Of a stretch of DNA of 18,987 nt, positions 8,546 to 15,983 are shown one piece after another; within the stretch, counting starts at the first letter, position 1; the number at the start of each line of letters is the position of its first letter. A model generated the notes under the pieces. The model saw only the letters and a program-made list of their open reading frames with translations. It did no database searches and was not told where the DNA came from. The DNA lies in the NCBI GenBank assembly GCA_937888775.1, contig CALAQT010000319.1, positions 1 through 18,987 on the forward strand, given 5' to 3'. The stretch comes from an uncultured Actinomycetes bacterium (GTDB lineage Bacteria; Actinomycetota; Thermoleophilia; Solirubrobacterales; Solirubrobacteraceae). The position numbers were made by a program, and so were the translations under genes.

Positions 8546-9408
8546 GCCCCGACCTCCGGGATGAGCCGCTTGAGCGGTATCTGCAGTTGCTCGCCGGGAG
8601 CGATCTCGGCGAGCGGCTGTTGGAGATTCGGTACCGCCGCCCGATCGGGATGGGGCAGCGGTTCATCCGCGCCCGGCACCTCGAGCACGCGGCCGGGCTG
8701 GTTCGGCGGTTGGGGGCGCGGACGGACACGTATGTGGGGGTGCTGCTGCGCGACCGGCGGGCGGGCGGGCGCGACGCGGTGAGTCGCTCGCACCTGGTGT
8801 TCGTCGAGCTCGACGCCGCAGCGAGTGAGCGGCTGCTTGACCGGTCGCCGGCGCCGCCGTCGATGCTGGTCACGTCGGGTACTCGGGGTCACGTTCATGC
8901 CTACTGGCTTTTGCGCGAGCCGGTCAGCGCGCAGGCGGCACAGGAGGCCAACCGTATGCTCGCGCTTCGGATCGGCGGGGATCTCGCGAGCGTGGACGCG
9001 GCGAGAATTTTGAGGCCGCCGCAGACGTTTAATCACAAGCATTGCCCGCCGATCGAGGTGCGGCTGCAGCTGCTCGATCCACAGCGCGCGTACCGGCTTG
9101 AGGAGCTGACCGCCGGGCTGGAGGATCAGGCTGCCAAGCGAGGCGCTGACAAGATGTGTCAGGTCCTGGCATCCGAGCGCGCGCGGCGCGGGCGCCAGGC
9201 CGGCGTTGGGGATCTCGTGCACGAGCAGCTGCGGGAGATTCCGGCGAGCGAGTACGTCGCACGCCTAACCGGTCGCCAGCCGAACCGGGAGGGGAAGATC
9301 TCCTGCCCGTTTCACGACTTATCCGTAGGGCGAGCGGACGGCGCCGACGTTTCGCCTGCTCGTTCGTCTGCGGACGCGTCTTCGAGGGATCGTGGAGGCC
9401 CGCGATGA
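8542..9408 (+). CDS. RepB-type AEP primase, truncated inside its zinc finger (copy A)
   Basis: A 288-residue frame encoding an archaeo-eukaryotic-type primase of the RepB group. Visible motifs are FVELD (Glu89/Asp91, where the intact neighbour has DCD), SGTRGHVHAYW with His119, and RPPQTFNHK at 158-166, the nucleotide-binding signature. A CHC2-like zinc finger begins with Cys255 and His258 in ISCPFHD, but the frame then enters an unrelated Ser/Arg/Asp-rich tail and the CxxC half is absent. The break at about base 9316 coincides with a candidate transposon end (9314-9330). The missing half occurs at 17446-17703. The stop overlaps the start of primase copy B by ATGA. It is probably a non-functional 5' remnant, although the catalytic core could still fold. 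Confidence 0.75.
   Translation: MSPDLRDEPLERYLQLLAGSDLGERLLEIRYRRPIGMGQRFIRARHLEHAAGLVRRLGARTDTYVGVLLRDRRAGGRDAVSRSHLVFVELDAAASERLLDRSPAPPSMLVTSGTRGHVHAYWLLREPVSAQAAQEANRMLALRIGGDLASVDAARILRPPQTFNHKHCPPIEVRLQLLDPQRAYRLEELTAGLEDQAAKRGADKMCQVLASERARRGRQAGVGDLVHEQLREIPASEYVARLTGRQPNREGKISCPFHDLSVGRADGADVSPARSSADASSRDRGGPR
9314..9330 (+). repeat. Candidate left terminal inverted repeat (ACGACTTATCCGTAGGG)
   Basis: This 17-mer matches the reverse complement of 17356-17373 (ACGAGTTATCCGTGAGGG) with one substitution and one single-base gap. It begins at the very codons where primase copy A stops matching its family, and its partner sits just upstream of tnpA. I infer that the pair marks the ends, or inner recombinase-binding arms, of the Tn554-like element. 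Confidence 0.45.
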
Positions 9409-10391
9409 GTGGCGATGCCGAAGCGCGTCGGCGGGCGGCGGGCGAGTATGTGCGCGCGCTATTCGGCCCCGCTCCCGAGGGATCTTTGGTCGAGGTGCGC
9501 TTCCGCGTGCCGTCCGGGATGGCTCAGCGGTTCATGCCGGCCTCGAGGGAGCGCGACGTGGTGGACGCGGTGCTGTCGTTGGCCTCGCGCACGGAGGTGT
9601 TCGTGGGTGTCCTGCCGCGTGCGCGTCCGGGGGGTCGCCTCGCGGATGTCGTCAGGCGCTCGAGCGTTCTGTGGGCTGATTGCGACACGTCGGCGTCGGT
9701 TGCGGCGCTTGCTGGGTTCGAGCCGGGACCGTCGATGGTCGTGGCCTCTGGTAGCAGGCAGCACCTTCACGCGTATTGGTTTCTGCAGGAGCCAGTCGAG
9801 CTCGACCGGCTCGAGCACCTGAACCGGCGCTTGGCGGCAGCGCTTGGCGCCGACGGTGGAGTCGTCACCAGGCCGCACACGATTCTCAGGCCTGCGGGCT
9901 CGCTGAACAGGAAGCACTCGCCGCCCGCCCCGGTGCGCCTGATCGGCCTGCAGGAGGGCCACCGCGTTGACGCTGATGAGATCGATGGGCGGCTTCCGCG
10001 GGCGCGCACCGAGCCCAAAACGACAAGCCACGCCGGGCTGTCGCATGCGTCCTCGCCGATCGCTTCGTCTGATCCGCTGCGGTTGGTGCCGCCGCCGGTG
10101 TATTTCGAGCGGCTGACCGGGTTGCGGGTCGGGCGGTCCGGCAAGCTGCGCTGCTTGTTCCACGATGACCGGTCGCCCAGCCTGCACGTGTATCGGGAGC
10201 CGGGTCGTGGCTGGTATTGCTTCGGATGCGGGCGCGGCGGCTCGATCTATGACCTCGCGGCGCTTCTTTCGGGGCGCGAGACTCGGGGCCAGAACTTCTC
10301 CGAGCTGCGGCGCGAGCTCGAGGAGCTGATGTTGCCGCTCAGCCTGGTTTCCCATTCGGAACGTAGTTGGACCCCGTGGTCTCCGTCGTGA
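9405..10391 (+). CDS. RepB-type AEP primase with complete CHC2-like zinc finger (copy B)
   Basis: A 328-residue primase, collinear with copy A but complete. It would make primers on single-stranded DNA for element replication or complementary-strand synthesis after transfer. Motifs in order: metal-binding Asp92 and Asp94 in LWADCD; SGSRQHLHAYW with His120/His122; RPAGSLNRK at 162-170; and a zinc finger Cys250-x2-His253...Cys272-x2-Cys275 (CLFHDD, then CFGCGRGGS). The start at 9405 is chosen because ATGA overlaps the stop of copy A and a GGAGG lies just upstream. The last 15-20 residues (after about LEELMLP) look non-native, as if the 3' end had been replaced by the repeat-bearing sequence at 10367-10408. 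It is a diverged paralogue of copy A, not a recent duplicate. Confidence 0.85.
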   Translation: MSGDAEARRRAAGEYVRALFGPAPEGSLVEVRFRVPSGMAQRFMPASRERDVVDAVLSLASRTEVFVGVLPRARPGGRLADVVRRSSVLWADCDTSASVAALAGFEPGPSMVVASGSRQHLHAYWFLQEPVELDRLEHLNRRLAAALGADGGVVTRPHTILRPAGSLNRKHSPPAPVRLIGLQEGHRVDADEIDGRLPRARTEPKTTSHAGLSHASSPIASSDPLRLVPPPVYFERLTGLRVGRSGKLRCLFHDDRSPSLHVYREPGRGWYCFGCGRGGSIYDLAALLSGRETRGQNFSELRRELEELMLPLSLVSHSERSWTPWSPS

Positions 10392-10589
10392 CGACTTCTT
10401 GGACCCCGACGGCCTGATCGCACAACACTGTCGGATCTAGCCCGGAGGAGCGGTCATGGTGAGGTTGCTGGTTCGGCGACAAACCGGCAGTCTCCCTCTG
10501 GCCTAGAGCGCCGCTCCTCGCGAGGCCATGAGCGGACGACGAGCGGTCGCCGGTCACAATTCTCGGTGCTGAACCGTATACGGGGTGAT
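10392..10589 (+). other. Non-coding junction region with a repeated TTGGACCCCG motif
   Basis: This 198-bp stretch separates the primase from the sigma factor gene and holds no convincing gene. TTGGACCCCG occurs twice 32 bases apart (10367-10376 and 10399-10408), the first copy lying inside the odd 3' tail of primase copy B. A small self-complementary CCTCGCGAGG follows at about 10516-10525. The region may hold the sigma-factor promoter or the end of a lost insertion sequence; neither can be shown from the sequence alone. Confidence 0.4.
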
Positions 10590-11126
10590 ATGCATGATGA
10601 GCGCGCAGACGCGGAGTTGCTGAGCAGCGGGGTCGCGTTTGATTTTGGCTGCTTCTATGACCGCCACGTGAGGGCGGTCACGGCGTTTATCGGCAGCTGG
10701 ATCGGCGAGCCGGATGTGGTGTTCGATCTTGTTGCCGAGACGTTTGCGCGGGCGCTGGAGCATCGTCTGCAGTACGACTCGGCGAAGGGGCCGGCGGTTG
10801 CGTGGGTTCTGGGGATCGCTCGCAATGTGATGATCGATTCCGCGCGCCGGGGGCAGGTGGAGTCGGATAGTCGGGAGCGCCTTGGGATGGGTCGGGTTGA
10901 GCTTGAGGAGGAGCAGTTGGAGGTGATCGCCGACCGAGCGGACGTCAGGTTGCGGGAGGCGCTTGCTTCGTTGGAGGCTGTCGAGCGGGAGGCGGTGATC
11001 CGCCGGGTCGTGCTGGAAGAGAGTTATCGCGCGATCGCCGCGGATCTGCGCTGTTCTGAGCAAGTGGTCAGAAAGCGTGTCTCGCGCGGGCTTGCGCGCT
11101 TACGGGGAAGTCTGGAGGGACGATGA
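10590..11126 (+). CDS. ECF-type RNA polymerase sigma factor
   Basis: A 178-residue sigma-70 family factor of the extracytoplasmic-function class, which would direct RNA polymerase to its own set of promoters. Region 2 spans about residues 20-90, including FYDRHVRAVTAFIGSWIG, DLVAETFARALEH and AWVLGIARNVMIDSARRG. Region 4 spans about 118-172, with LEAVEREAVIRRVVLEESY and a helix-turn-helix around YRAIAADLRCSEQVVRKRVSRGL. No sigma-1.1 or region 3 is present, as expected for ECF factors. The ATG at 10590 is preferred; an in-frame GTG at 10566 would add eight residues. The stop overlaps the membrane-protein gene by ATGA, the usual arrangement of an ECF sigma factor with its regulator. It is probably cargo of the inserted element rather than ICE transfer machinery. 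Confidence 0.85.
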   Translation: MHDERADAELLSSGVAFDFGCFYDRHVRAVTAFIGSWIGEPDVVFDLVAETFARALEHRLQYDSAKGPAVAWVLGIARNVMIDSARRGQVESDSRERLGMGRVELEEEQLEVIADRADVRLREALASLEAVEREAVIRRVVLEESYRAIAADLRCSEQVVRKRVSRGLARLRGSLEGR

Positions 11127-12481
11127 AGGATCCGTTTGACATCCTGCGCGCTGACCTGGTGAGCGCGGCCGAGCGTGCGGCGCTGCCCGCGCCGCGTAAA
11201 CGGTGGGGCTGGCTTCGTCGCCCGTCGCGCCCGATGGCCGTCTTGCTGGTCGCGCTGGTGATCGCCGGGGCGGGCGGGACGGCGGTTGTCTCGCTCACCC
11301 GGAGCGCCTCACAGCCGCTTGCGGGGAAAGTCCCGGGAGCGATTACCCCCGCCTCGCTGGCGGGCTACACCTACACGATCGCAGTGACCCCCAGTCTGCC
11401 CGCCGGGGTGGCGGGATGGGAGTCGCTTATCATCTACACCAGGACGGGCGCCAGCATCCAACCCCCCCAGAGCGGGGGGACGCTTGTCCAACCCTCCCCG
11501 AGCGGAGGGACGCTTGGGTATCCAACGGCCACGTTCCCCGTCTTCGGCGGCGGCACCGGCCCCGATAGCTGCCCCGTCTGCTTCGCGCGCGGCAACGCGG
11601 TCACGTACGTCCTTACCGGCCCGCAGGTGTTCGCCGTCCGGATTGGGAGCCACACGATCCGCACCATCACTTCACCCGCCCTGCCGAGCGGCGATCGAGC
11701 CGCCGTGGTCTCCATCCCCGCCAAAGGACGCGTGTTCCTCATCCCCGCCCACGGACCCGCCCCGGTCGGTAAGCATTCGCCGGGGATGAAGAACGTCCTC
11801 GTCGTCCCCGTCGAGCCGCTCGCCCGCTCCGGGCAGGCGATCCCCACACATTTCACGAGGGACGGGTGCACTCGTCGTGCGAAACGTTGTCGCCCCTCCG
11901 GGGTCGGATTCCGACCGCCGCCGGTGACCTGGATGGCACCTGACGCTCTGTCGCACTGGTGGCCGTTGGGGGAATTCACGGTGCCCTACCAGGGCCCGGG
12001 CTATCACGCCCCGACCCGTCCGCGTCCGGGCGTCTGTGAGCTGGCGCAACACGGCCTCCCCGCACTTCACGTCCAGTTCGGCCACACCGTCGCCTGGCTC
12101 TCGCCGGTCAACGATGCGCTCGGCGAAGTGTTCCTGTCGTGCGTCGATACGGAGTACTGGATGGACGGGTGGCCGCTCCAGGCCGCCGTGCTGCTCGATG
12201 GCCACAGGCCCGGGCAGGTTCTGGGGCCCATTCCCGGCGCGCGGCCGATACCCGGCCAGCCGGACATGGTCAACCTCCCCCTCGGGCGAGTCCCCCTGAA
12301 CTACGACACGCCTATCTCCGCTGATTCGCCGCAGTTCTCGCTGACAGCCAAACGAGTTGGTAATGCCTGGCTGGTCGTGCAGGGCGGCTCCGGACTAGCG
12401 CAACGAGTGCATGTGCTCAACGCCCTGCGCATCACCAAACTCGACCTGCATCACCTCACCTCCGGACACGCGACTCATTAA
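11123..12481 (+). CDS. Single-pass membrane protein, putative anti-sigma regulator
   Basis: A 452-residue protein, translationally coupled (ATGA) to the ECF sigma factor. Residues 1-37 are a short charged N-terminus, about 38-60 form one membrane helix (MAVLLVALVIAGAGGTAVV), and the remaining ~390 residues would lie outside the cell. The outer part contains Cys pairs (SCPVC; DGCTRRAKRC) and a Pro/Gly/Ser-rich tandem repeat. The cytoplasmic part is short and has no HxxxCxxC zinc-binding anti-sigma motif, so the anti-sigma role is inferred from the operon and topology only. The outer domain is not one I recognise; it could sense an envelope signal. No other gene between 9405 and 13072 has a comparable membrane layout. 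Confidence 0.65.
   Translation: MKDPFDILRADLVSAAERAALPAPRKRWGWLRRPSRPMAVLLVALVIAGAGGTAVVSLTRSASQPLAGKVPGAITPASLAGYTYTIAVTPSLPAGVAGWESLIIYTRTGASIQPPQSGGTLVQPSPSGGTLGYPTATFPVFGGGTGPDSCPVCFARGNAVTYVLTGPQVFAVRIGSHTIRTITSPALPSGDRAAVVSIPAKGRVFLIPAHGPAPVGKHSPGMKNVLVVPVEPLARSGQAIPTHFTRDGCTRRAKRCRPSGVGFRPPPVTWMAPDALSHWWPLGEFTVPYQGPGYHAPTRPRPGVCELAQHGLPALHVQFGHTVAWLSPVNDALGEVFLSCVDTEYWMDGWPLQAAVLLDGHRPGQVLGPIPGARPIPGQPDMVNLPLGRVPLNYDTPISADSPQFSLTAKRVGNAWLVVQGGSGLAQRVHVLNALRITKLDLHHLTSGHATH
11457..11516 (+). repeat. Two tandem 30-bp repeats inside the sigma-partner gene
   Basis: Two adjacent 30-base units, each beginning TCCAACC and ending ACGCTTG, with a third partial start at 11521. They encode ten-residue units of the type QPxxSGGTL(V) in the extracytoplasmic part of the putative anti-sigma protein. 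Being in-frame multiples of three, they could change number without breaking the gene. Confidence 0.7.
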
Positions 12482-12509
12482 CAACCTGCCCTACCAGCCT
12501 GCCGAGGGA

Positions 12510-12851
12510 ATGCAGACGCACCCTGACAGAATCTCACGCTTGCGCAAGCGCGGTGCAATTGACCACTGCGTTACTCCAGACGACGCACAGCCTGGAGACT
12601 CGGTCGTGGCCAAGCCATCGGTCGCAGATCTCGCGAGGCGCTCTTGGTGGTCAACGGTTACGCGTGCTTGCGTCGCGGCGTTAGTTGGCTTTGCCGTTGC
12701 GACTGGCCGCGCGGTGGTCGTGCACACCCCCATCCGAACCAACACGCCAGCACTTCGTCAGGACGCCAAAGCTTCAGCAGCGGATGATCTCGCCGCCGGA
12801 ATCGTCACGACGCCGCGATCTCGCCCGAGCGGTGATCCGAACGCGGAGTGA
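12510..12851 (+). CDS. Small hypothetical protein with one possible membrane segment
   Basis: A possible 113-residue protein. The N-terminal ~45 residues are polar, a moderately hydrophobic stretch (VTRACVAALVGFAVATG, about residues 54-70) could span the membrane, and the C-terminus is polar. Codon third positions are less GC-rich than in the ICE genes, so it is either recently acquired or not a gene. No clear ribosome site precedes the ATG; a GTG at 12606 is an alternative. I recognise no family. It lies 28 bases after the sigma-partner gene on the same strand. Confidence 0.3.
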   Translation: MQTHPDRISRLRKRGAIDHCVTPDDAQPGDSVVAKPSVADLARRSWWSTVTRACVAALVGFAVATGRAVVVHTPIRTNTPALRQDAKASAADDLAAGIVTTPRSRPSGDPNAE

Positions 12852-13072
12852 TCGGCGCCACACTGACAGCGCGACGGTGGGCAGGACGCGCAGCAAGGGA
12901 ACCTGGTAGACGATTCTCGGGTCCTCGGCGTTGGTCTGAACACCCATGCGTTTCGGCCACCGGCGAGCCAAAGTTCCCCCTTCACGACGAAGCAGGAGCC
13001 TCATCCGCGCCTGATCGCGCGCATGACACTGTCGCAAGGATCGAATTGCGGCAGTCATGGCCGAAGCTCAGG
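12852..13072. other. Non-coding stretch between cargo and the tnp operon
   Basis: No supported gene lies here. It separates rightward genes from the leftward tnp operon, whose last stop is at 13073, so a transcription terminator would be expected, but I see no strong hairpin with a T-run. A TTCACGAC octamer at 12981-12988, also present at the primase A break (9311-9318), makes this a second, weaker candidate for the far end of the transposon. Confidence 0.35.
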
Positions 13073-13495
13073 TCAGGCGGCCGCCGTCCGGCCGTGGCGC
13101 CCGAGCTGGCGGCGCAGCTCGAGGTTCTCGCCCTGGGCGGCGGCGAGCGCGGCCTGCAGGTGCTCGGTCTCGGCGCGGTGGCGTTGTTTGATCTCTTTGA
13201 TTTGTGCGGTGAGCGCGCGCACCACGTTGCTCTGCGACGGTGGCTGGTCCGCCTCGCGCTGCTGCCGGACGGGTGGCGTGTGTTGTTGGTCGGCGCGGAG
13301 TCGCTCGACGCGGGCGCGTAGCGGCGAGCGGTAGAGGAAGTCGATCGACACGCCCGCCGCCTTCGCGAGCCCCCGGAACGTGATCGGCTCGTCGCTGGCG
13401 ATGAGCGCGTCGAGCGCGGTCTCGGCACGCTGGGTCGCGACCTGGCGTTTGCGCTGCGCAGCCACGCGCAGATTGTCCGGATTCCCGCGCGCCAT
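13073..13495 (-). CDS. TnpC-like protein (DUF6262-type) of a Tn554-like element
   Basis: A 140-residue protein of the type found as third gene in Tn554-like tnpABC sets, where TnpC influences efficiency and orientation of transposition. It starts MARGNPDNLRVAAQRKR, as DUF6262/TnpC proteins do. A helix-turn-helix-like segment (TFRGLAKAAGVSIDFLY) spans residues 39-55, and a C-terminal coiled coil spans about 88-132 (VVRALTAQIKEIKQRHRAE and onward). It therefore probably binds DNA and oligomerises or contacts TnpA/TnpB. Its ATG overlaps the stop of the preceding DUF3846-like gene by one base (TGATG), so it is the last gene of a coupled leftward operon. Length is close to that of Tn554 TnpC (about 125 residues). 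Confidence 0.75.
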   Translation of the reverse strand: MARGNPDNLRVAAQRKRQVATQRAETALDALIASDEPITFRGLAKAAGVSIDFLYRSPLRARVERLRADQQHTPPVRQQREADQPPSQSNVVRALTAQIKEIKQRHRAETEHLQAALAAAQGENLELRRQLGRHGRTAAA

Positions 13496-13824
13496 CAGTA
13501 GTCCCGGGACGGGTCCGTGCAGCTGCTCGTGGCGTGCACTCTTCGGGCGAGGTCCTCAGGGATGGCTGTCTGCTCGCCGGTGGCGGCGTCGAAGCCGCAG
13601 AGGACTGCGGGACCTGCGATCCGGAAGCCGAGCAGCAGCGTCGCTCGCGCGTTGCCGGGCAACCCGGCGAGCAGTCCCGCCTCGTTCACATAGGCGTTGG
13701 CGTCTTCACGGCCGTCGACCGGTAGCGCTTCGATGTGGCCGTCGACCAGTCGCCGCAGGTCGTGCAGGCCATTTTGCTGGACCTCCTCGACCGGACCGAA
13801 CGCGGGGATCAGCAGCGCCCTCAC
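13495..13824 (-). CDS. DUF3846-like protein inside the tnp operon
   Basis: A 109-residue protein with a GTG start overlapping the tnpB stop (GTGA) and a stop overlapping the tnpC start (TGATG), so it is translated as part of the transposition operon. The sequence matches the DUF3846 pattern: an N-terminal RALLIPAFGPVEEV strand, LVDGHIEALPV, then DANAYVNEAGLLAGLPGN and a late GPAVLCGFD. DUF3846 proteins are common in actinobacterial phages and mobile elements; I know of no established function. An in-frame extension upstream inside tnpB is a shadow, and the family start at RALLIP supports the GTG. The classical Tn554 set has only three genes, so this is an extra member. Confidence 0.75.
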   Translation of the reverse strand: MRALLIPAFGPVEEVQQNGLHDLRRLVDGHIEALPVDGREDANAYVNEAGLLAGLPGNARATLLLGFRIAGPAVLCGFDAATGEQTAIPEDLARRVHATSSCTDPSRDY

Positions 13825-15983
13825 GCGGCTGGTCCATCGGGCGGCTGGTTGGCCGCGCGGGCGCCGGTGCCGGCGCCGCGAACAGCTTGGTCCGAGTGCT
13901 CGGCGAGCTCGGGCGCGTTGAGCGCGGTGATGATCTTCTCGAGTGCGCGCTGCTCGGTCAGACGCTGCTCGAGCCACACGTTGCTGGGGCCCATGTCCTC
14001 GCCGGTTCTCGCGCGGAAGGCCTCCTGTCGTTGCGCGATCAGCTCGCTGAGCTTCCCGAACTGCTGTTCGTGTTCGGGCAGGTAGCTGGCGTCGGTGGTG
14101 AACTTGTCGCAGGTCAGGCACGCGTTGCCGCGGTCGCATGTCTGCCTGGGCGGAAGCATGCAGAGCCCATTGGGCAGCACCCTGTCGGTGCGGGTGCCGA
14201 GCTCGATCAGCGCGAACAGGTCGCGCGGGTCCAGCTCGAGGTCGCTGCCCTCGGCGGTGATCTTCTTGTAGCGCAGGAACTCGCGCTCGTGCGTCTCGCG
14301 CAGCGTGTGGGCGTATCGCATTGTCATCTCCGAGGAGAGGTGCCCGAGATAGCGCTGCACCACGTGCACGGGCACGCCCGCGTTGATCAGGCCCGTCGCG
14401 CGGGTGTGCCGGAAGCGGTGCACGTTGCTCAACGGGGGGCGGCGTCCCAGGCTGTCGCGAATGTCCGCCAGCTCGCCGAGCTGCTGCAAGCGGCGGGTGA
14501 CCGTGGTCTTGGGGTAGGAGTGGCGGCCGAGGTGGTTGCGGGTGAGGGCGAGGAACAGGTAGCGCGGTGGCGGCGCGTTCTCGTCGCGGAGCAGCGCCTG
14601 CACGTAGGCGTGCACCCACTGCTGCTGCGCGCGGACGATCGCGACGACCTCGGAGTCGATGAAGATCGTGTCCGGCGCGCCCTCGATCTTCGTCTGCTGA
14701 AAGCGCAGCTTCGCGACGATCGCGTCCGGGCTGCTGTCGCGGTCTTGCGCTGCGAGACCCGCAATCGGCAACAGGCACTCGAAGTCCAACAACAGCAGCT
14801 CGCCTGCTCGCCGCCCGGTGCGCGCGAGCAACATCAGGATCCGCATCGCCTGCTCATCGCCGATCCCGCCCTCCTCCTTGGCGGCGCCGAGCAGGCCAGC
14901 ATGCCGCATGACCTGCGCCATCGTGTGGTCGTCGAAGTAGACGTCCTCGTCGGGCAACCGCGCCTGGCGAGGCTTCTCGCCCTGACGCCACAGGCGCGCG
15001 TGCTGATCGCCCAACGCCTCCCAGCGCGGCTCGCCCAGGGCTCGTGCCGCTTCCTGCTTGTGATCGGCCATGAACGCGTAGAACTGCTCGACGTCGCCGA
15101 TGATGTTCACGACTGTCCCGTTGGTGACCAGCTCGCCGCGGTTCGCGCCGCAGCGCGCGCGGCGCTGCTTGACGTGGCCGAGGAAGTCCAGCGCCAGCAA
15201 CCTGAGATCCTGGCGATCGGCGCCCAGGCGCGGCTCGTCGATCCCGCGCTGGGCGAGAAACTGGCTGAAGATCGTCAGCGACATAAGCCGCGCGAGCACC
15301 GACGACCAGCGCAGGAGGCCTGTCTCAAGCGCGATCTTCAGCTGCCACTTCAGCGCCTCGCGCAACCAGCGCTGCTCGATGACCAGAAAGTCGTAGCCGG
15401 CACGCGCCGTGGTGGGCTCGTGCTGGCGCAGCGGGATCCGCGCGTCAAACCGTGGGCTCCACGCGTCGTGCTGCCACCACGCGCGCGGGTCATACGCGAT
15501 CAGCAGATGCCGGTAGCAGCGCCTGAAAACCCCCGGCCCCCAATGCGGCCAGCCAAGTTTCCCGGTGCGCCGTGCGCGCTCCTTGATCAGCTCGTGCTCC
15601 CACTCTTGAAGCGAGCGGTCGATCAGCGAACGCGCCGGCGCGCCCCCGGCGCGACCCTGTTCCGGGGCAAGGCGGATGAGCCAGTTCACCAGCCGCGCGT
15701 AGGGCGCGGTGATCGTCAGCCCGGAGTCGATCACCCGCCACACGCAATAGGCCAGGTCGCGCTGCATCGGCTCGGGCAGCGGCTGCAGATCAAAGCCGCG
15801 CCACTCCGGCCGGCAACCCAGCCGCCAGCGAAACGCGGGATGATCCGGAAGCGTCCGGGGCGAGAACTCCGTCAGGCGCAGTTCCGCCGGCACCTGCTGC
15901 CACAACCCCAGGTTCCGCTCCTCGGTGTAGAGGCCGCTGCCGTCGAGCGCCTCCACGAGCGCGGCGCTAGCGACGTGACTCAT
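13821..15983 (-). CDS. TnpB-type tyrosine recombinase of a Tn554-like element
   Basis: A 720-residue tyrosine recombinase, larger than Tn554 TnpB (about 630 residues). A long N-terminal DNA-binding region precedes a catalytic domain with Arg392 in TGRRAGE, Lys432 in TKIEG, His522-x-x-Arg525-His526 in VHRFRH, Gly-His548 in LGHLS and nucleophile Tyr557 in MRYAHT. After the tyrosine comes a Cys-rich cluster (Cys608, Cys616, Cys622, Cys625) typical of TnpB, followed by a helical tail. It would cut and rejoin DNA with TnpA to move the element without target duplication. The ATG at 15983 overlaps the 3' end of tnpA by 17 bases. All catalytic residues appear intact. Long frames on the opposite strand are artefacts. 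Confidence 0.85.
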   Translation of the reverse strand: MSHVASAALVEALDGSGLYTEERNLGLWQQVPAELRLTEFSPRTLPDHPAFRWRLGCRPEWRGFDLQPLPEPMQRDLAYCVWRVIDSGLTITAPYARLVNWLIRLAPEQGRAGGAPARSLIDRSLQEWEHELIKERARRTGKLGWPHWGPGVFRRCYRHLLIAYDPRAWWQHDAWSPRFDARIPLRQHEPTTARAGYDFLVIEQRWLREALKWQLKIALETGLLRWSSVLARLMSLTIFSQFLAQRGIDEPRLGADRQDLRLLALDFLGHVKQRRARCGANRGELVTNGTVVNIIGDVEQFYAFMADHKQEAARALGEPRWEALGDQHARLWRQGEKPRQARLPDEDVYFDDHTMAQVMRHAGLLGAAKEEGGIGDEQAMRILMLLARTGRRAGELLLLDFECLLPIAGLAAQDRDSSPDAIVAKLRFQQTKIEGAPDTIFIDSEVVAIVRAQQQWVHAYVQALLRDENAPPPRYLFLALTRNHLGRHSYPKTTVTRRLQQLGELADIRDSLGRRPPLSNVHRFRHTRATGLINAGVPVHVVQRYLGHLSSEMTMRYAHTLRETHEREFLRYKKITAEGSDLELDPRDLFALIELGTRTDRVLPNGLCMLPPRQTCDRGNACLTCDKFTTDASYLPEHEQQFGKLSELIAQRQEAFRARTGEDMGPSNVWLEQRLTEQRALEKIITALNAPELAEHSDQAVRGAGTGARAANQPPDGPAA

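Noticed and set aside
12531..12600. tRNA-like look around GTGCAATTGACCACTGCG
   Set aside because: No acceptor stem, T-loop GTTCRA or proper cloverleaf could be formed on either strand.
12975..13010. Alternative left end of the transposon (TTCACGAC at 12981-12988, then CTCATCCGCG)
   Set aside because: It would give a compact 4.4 kb element, but the match to the right repeat is only 7 of 10 bases and no interrupted gene is visible to its left; kept only as a fallback to 9314.
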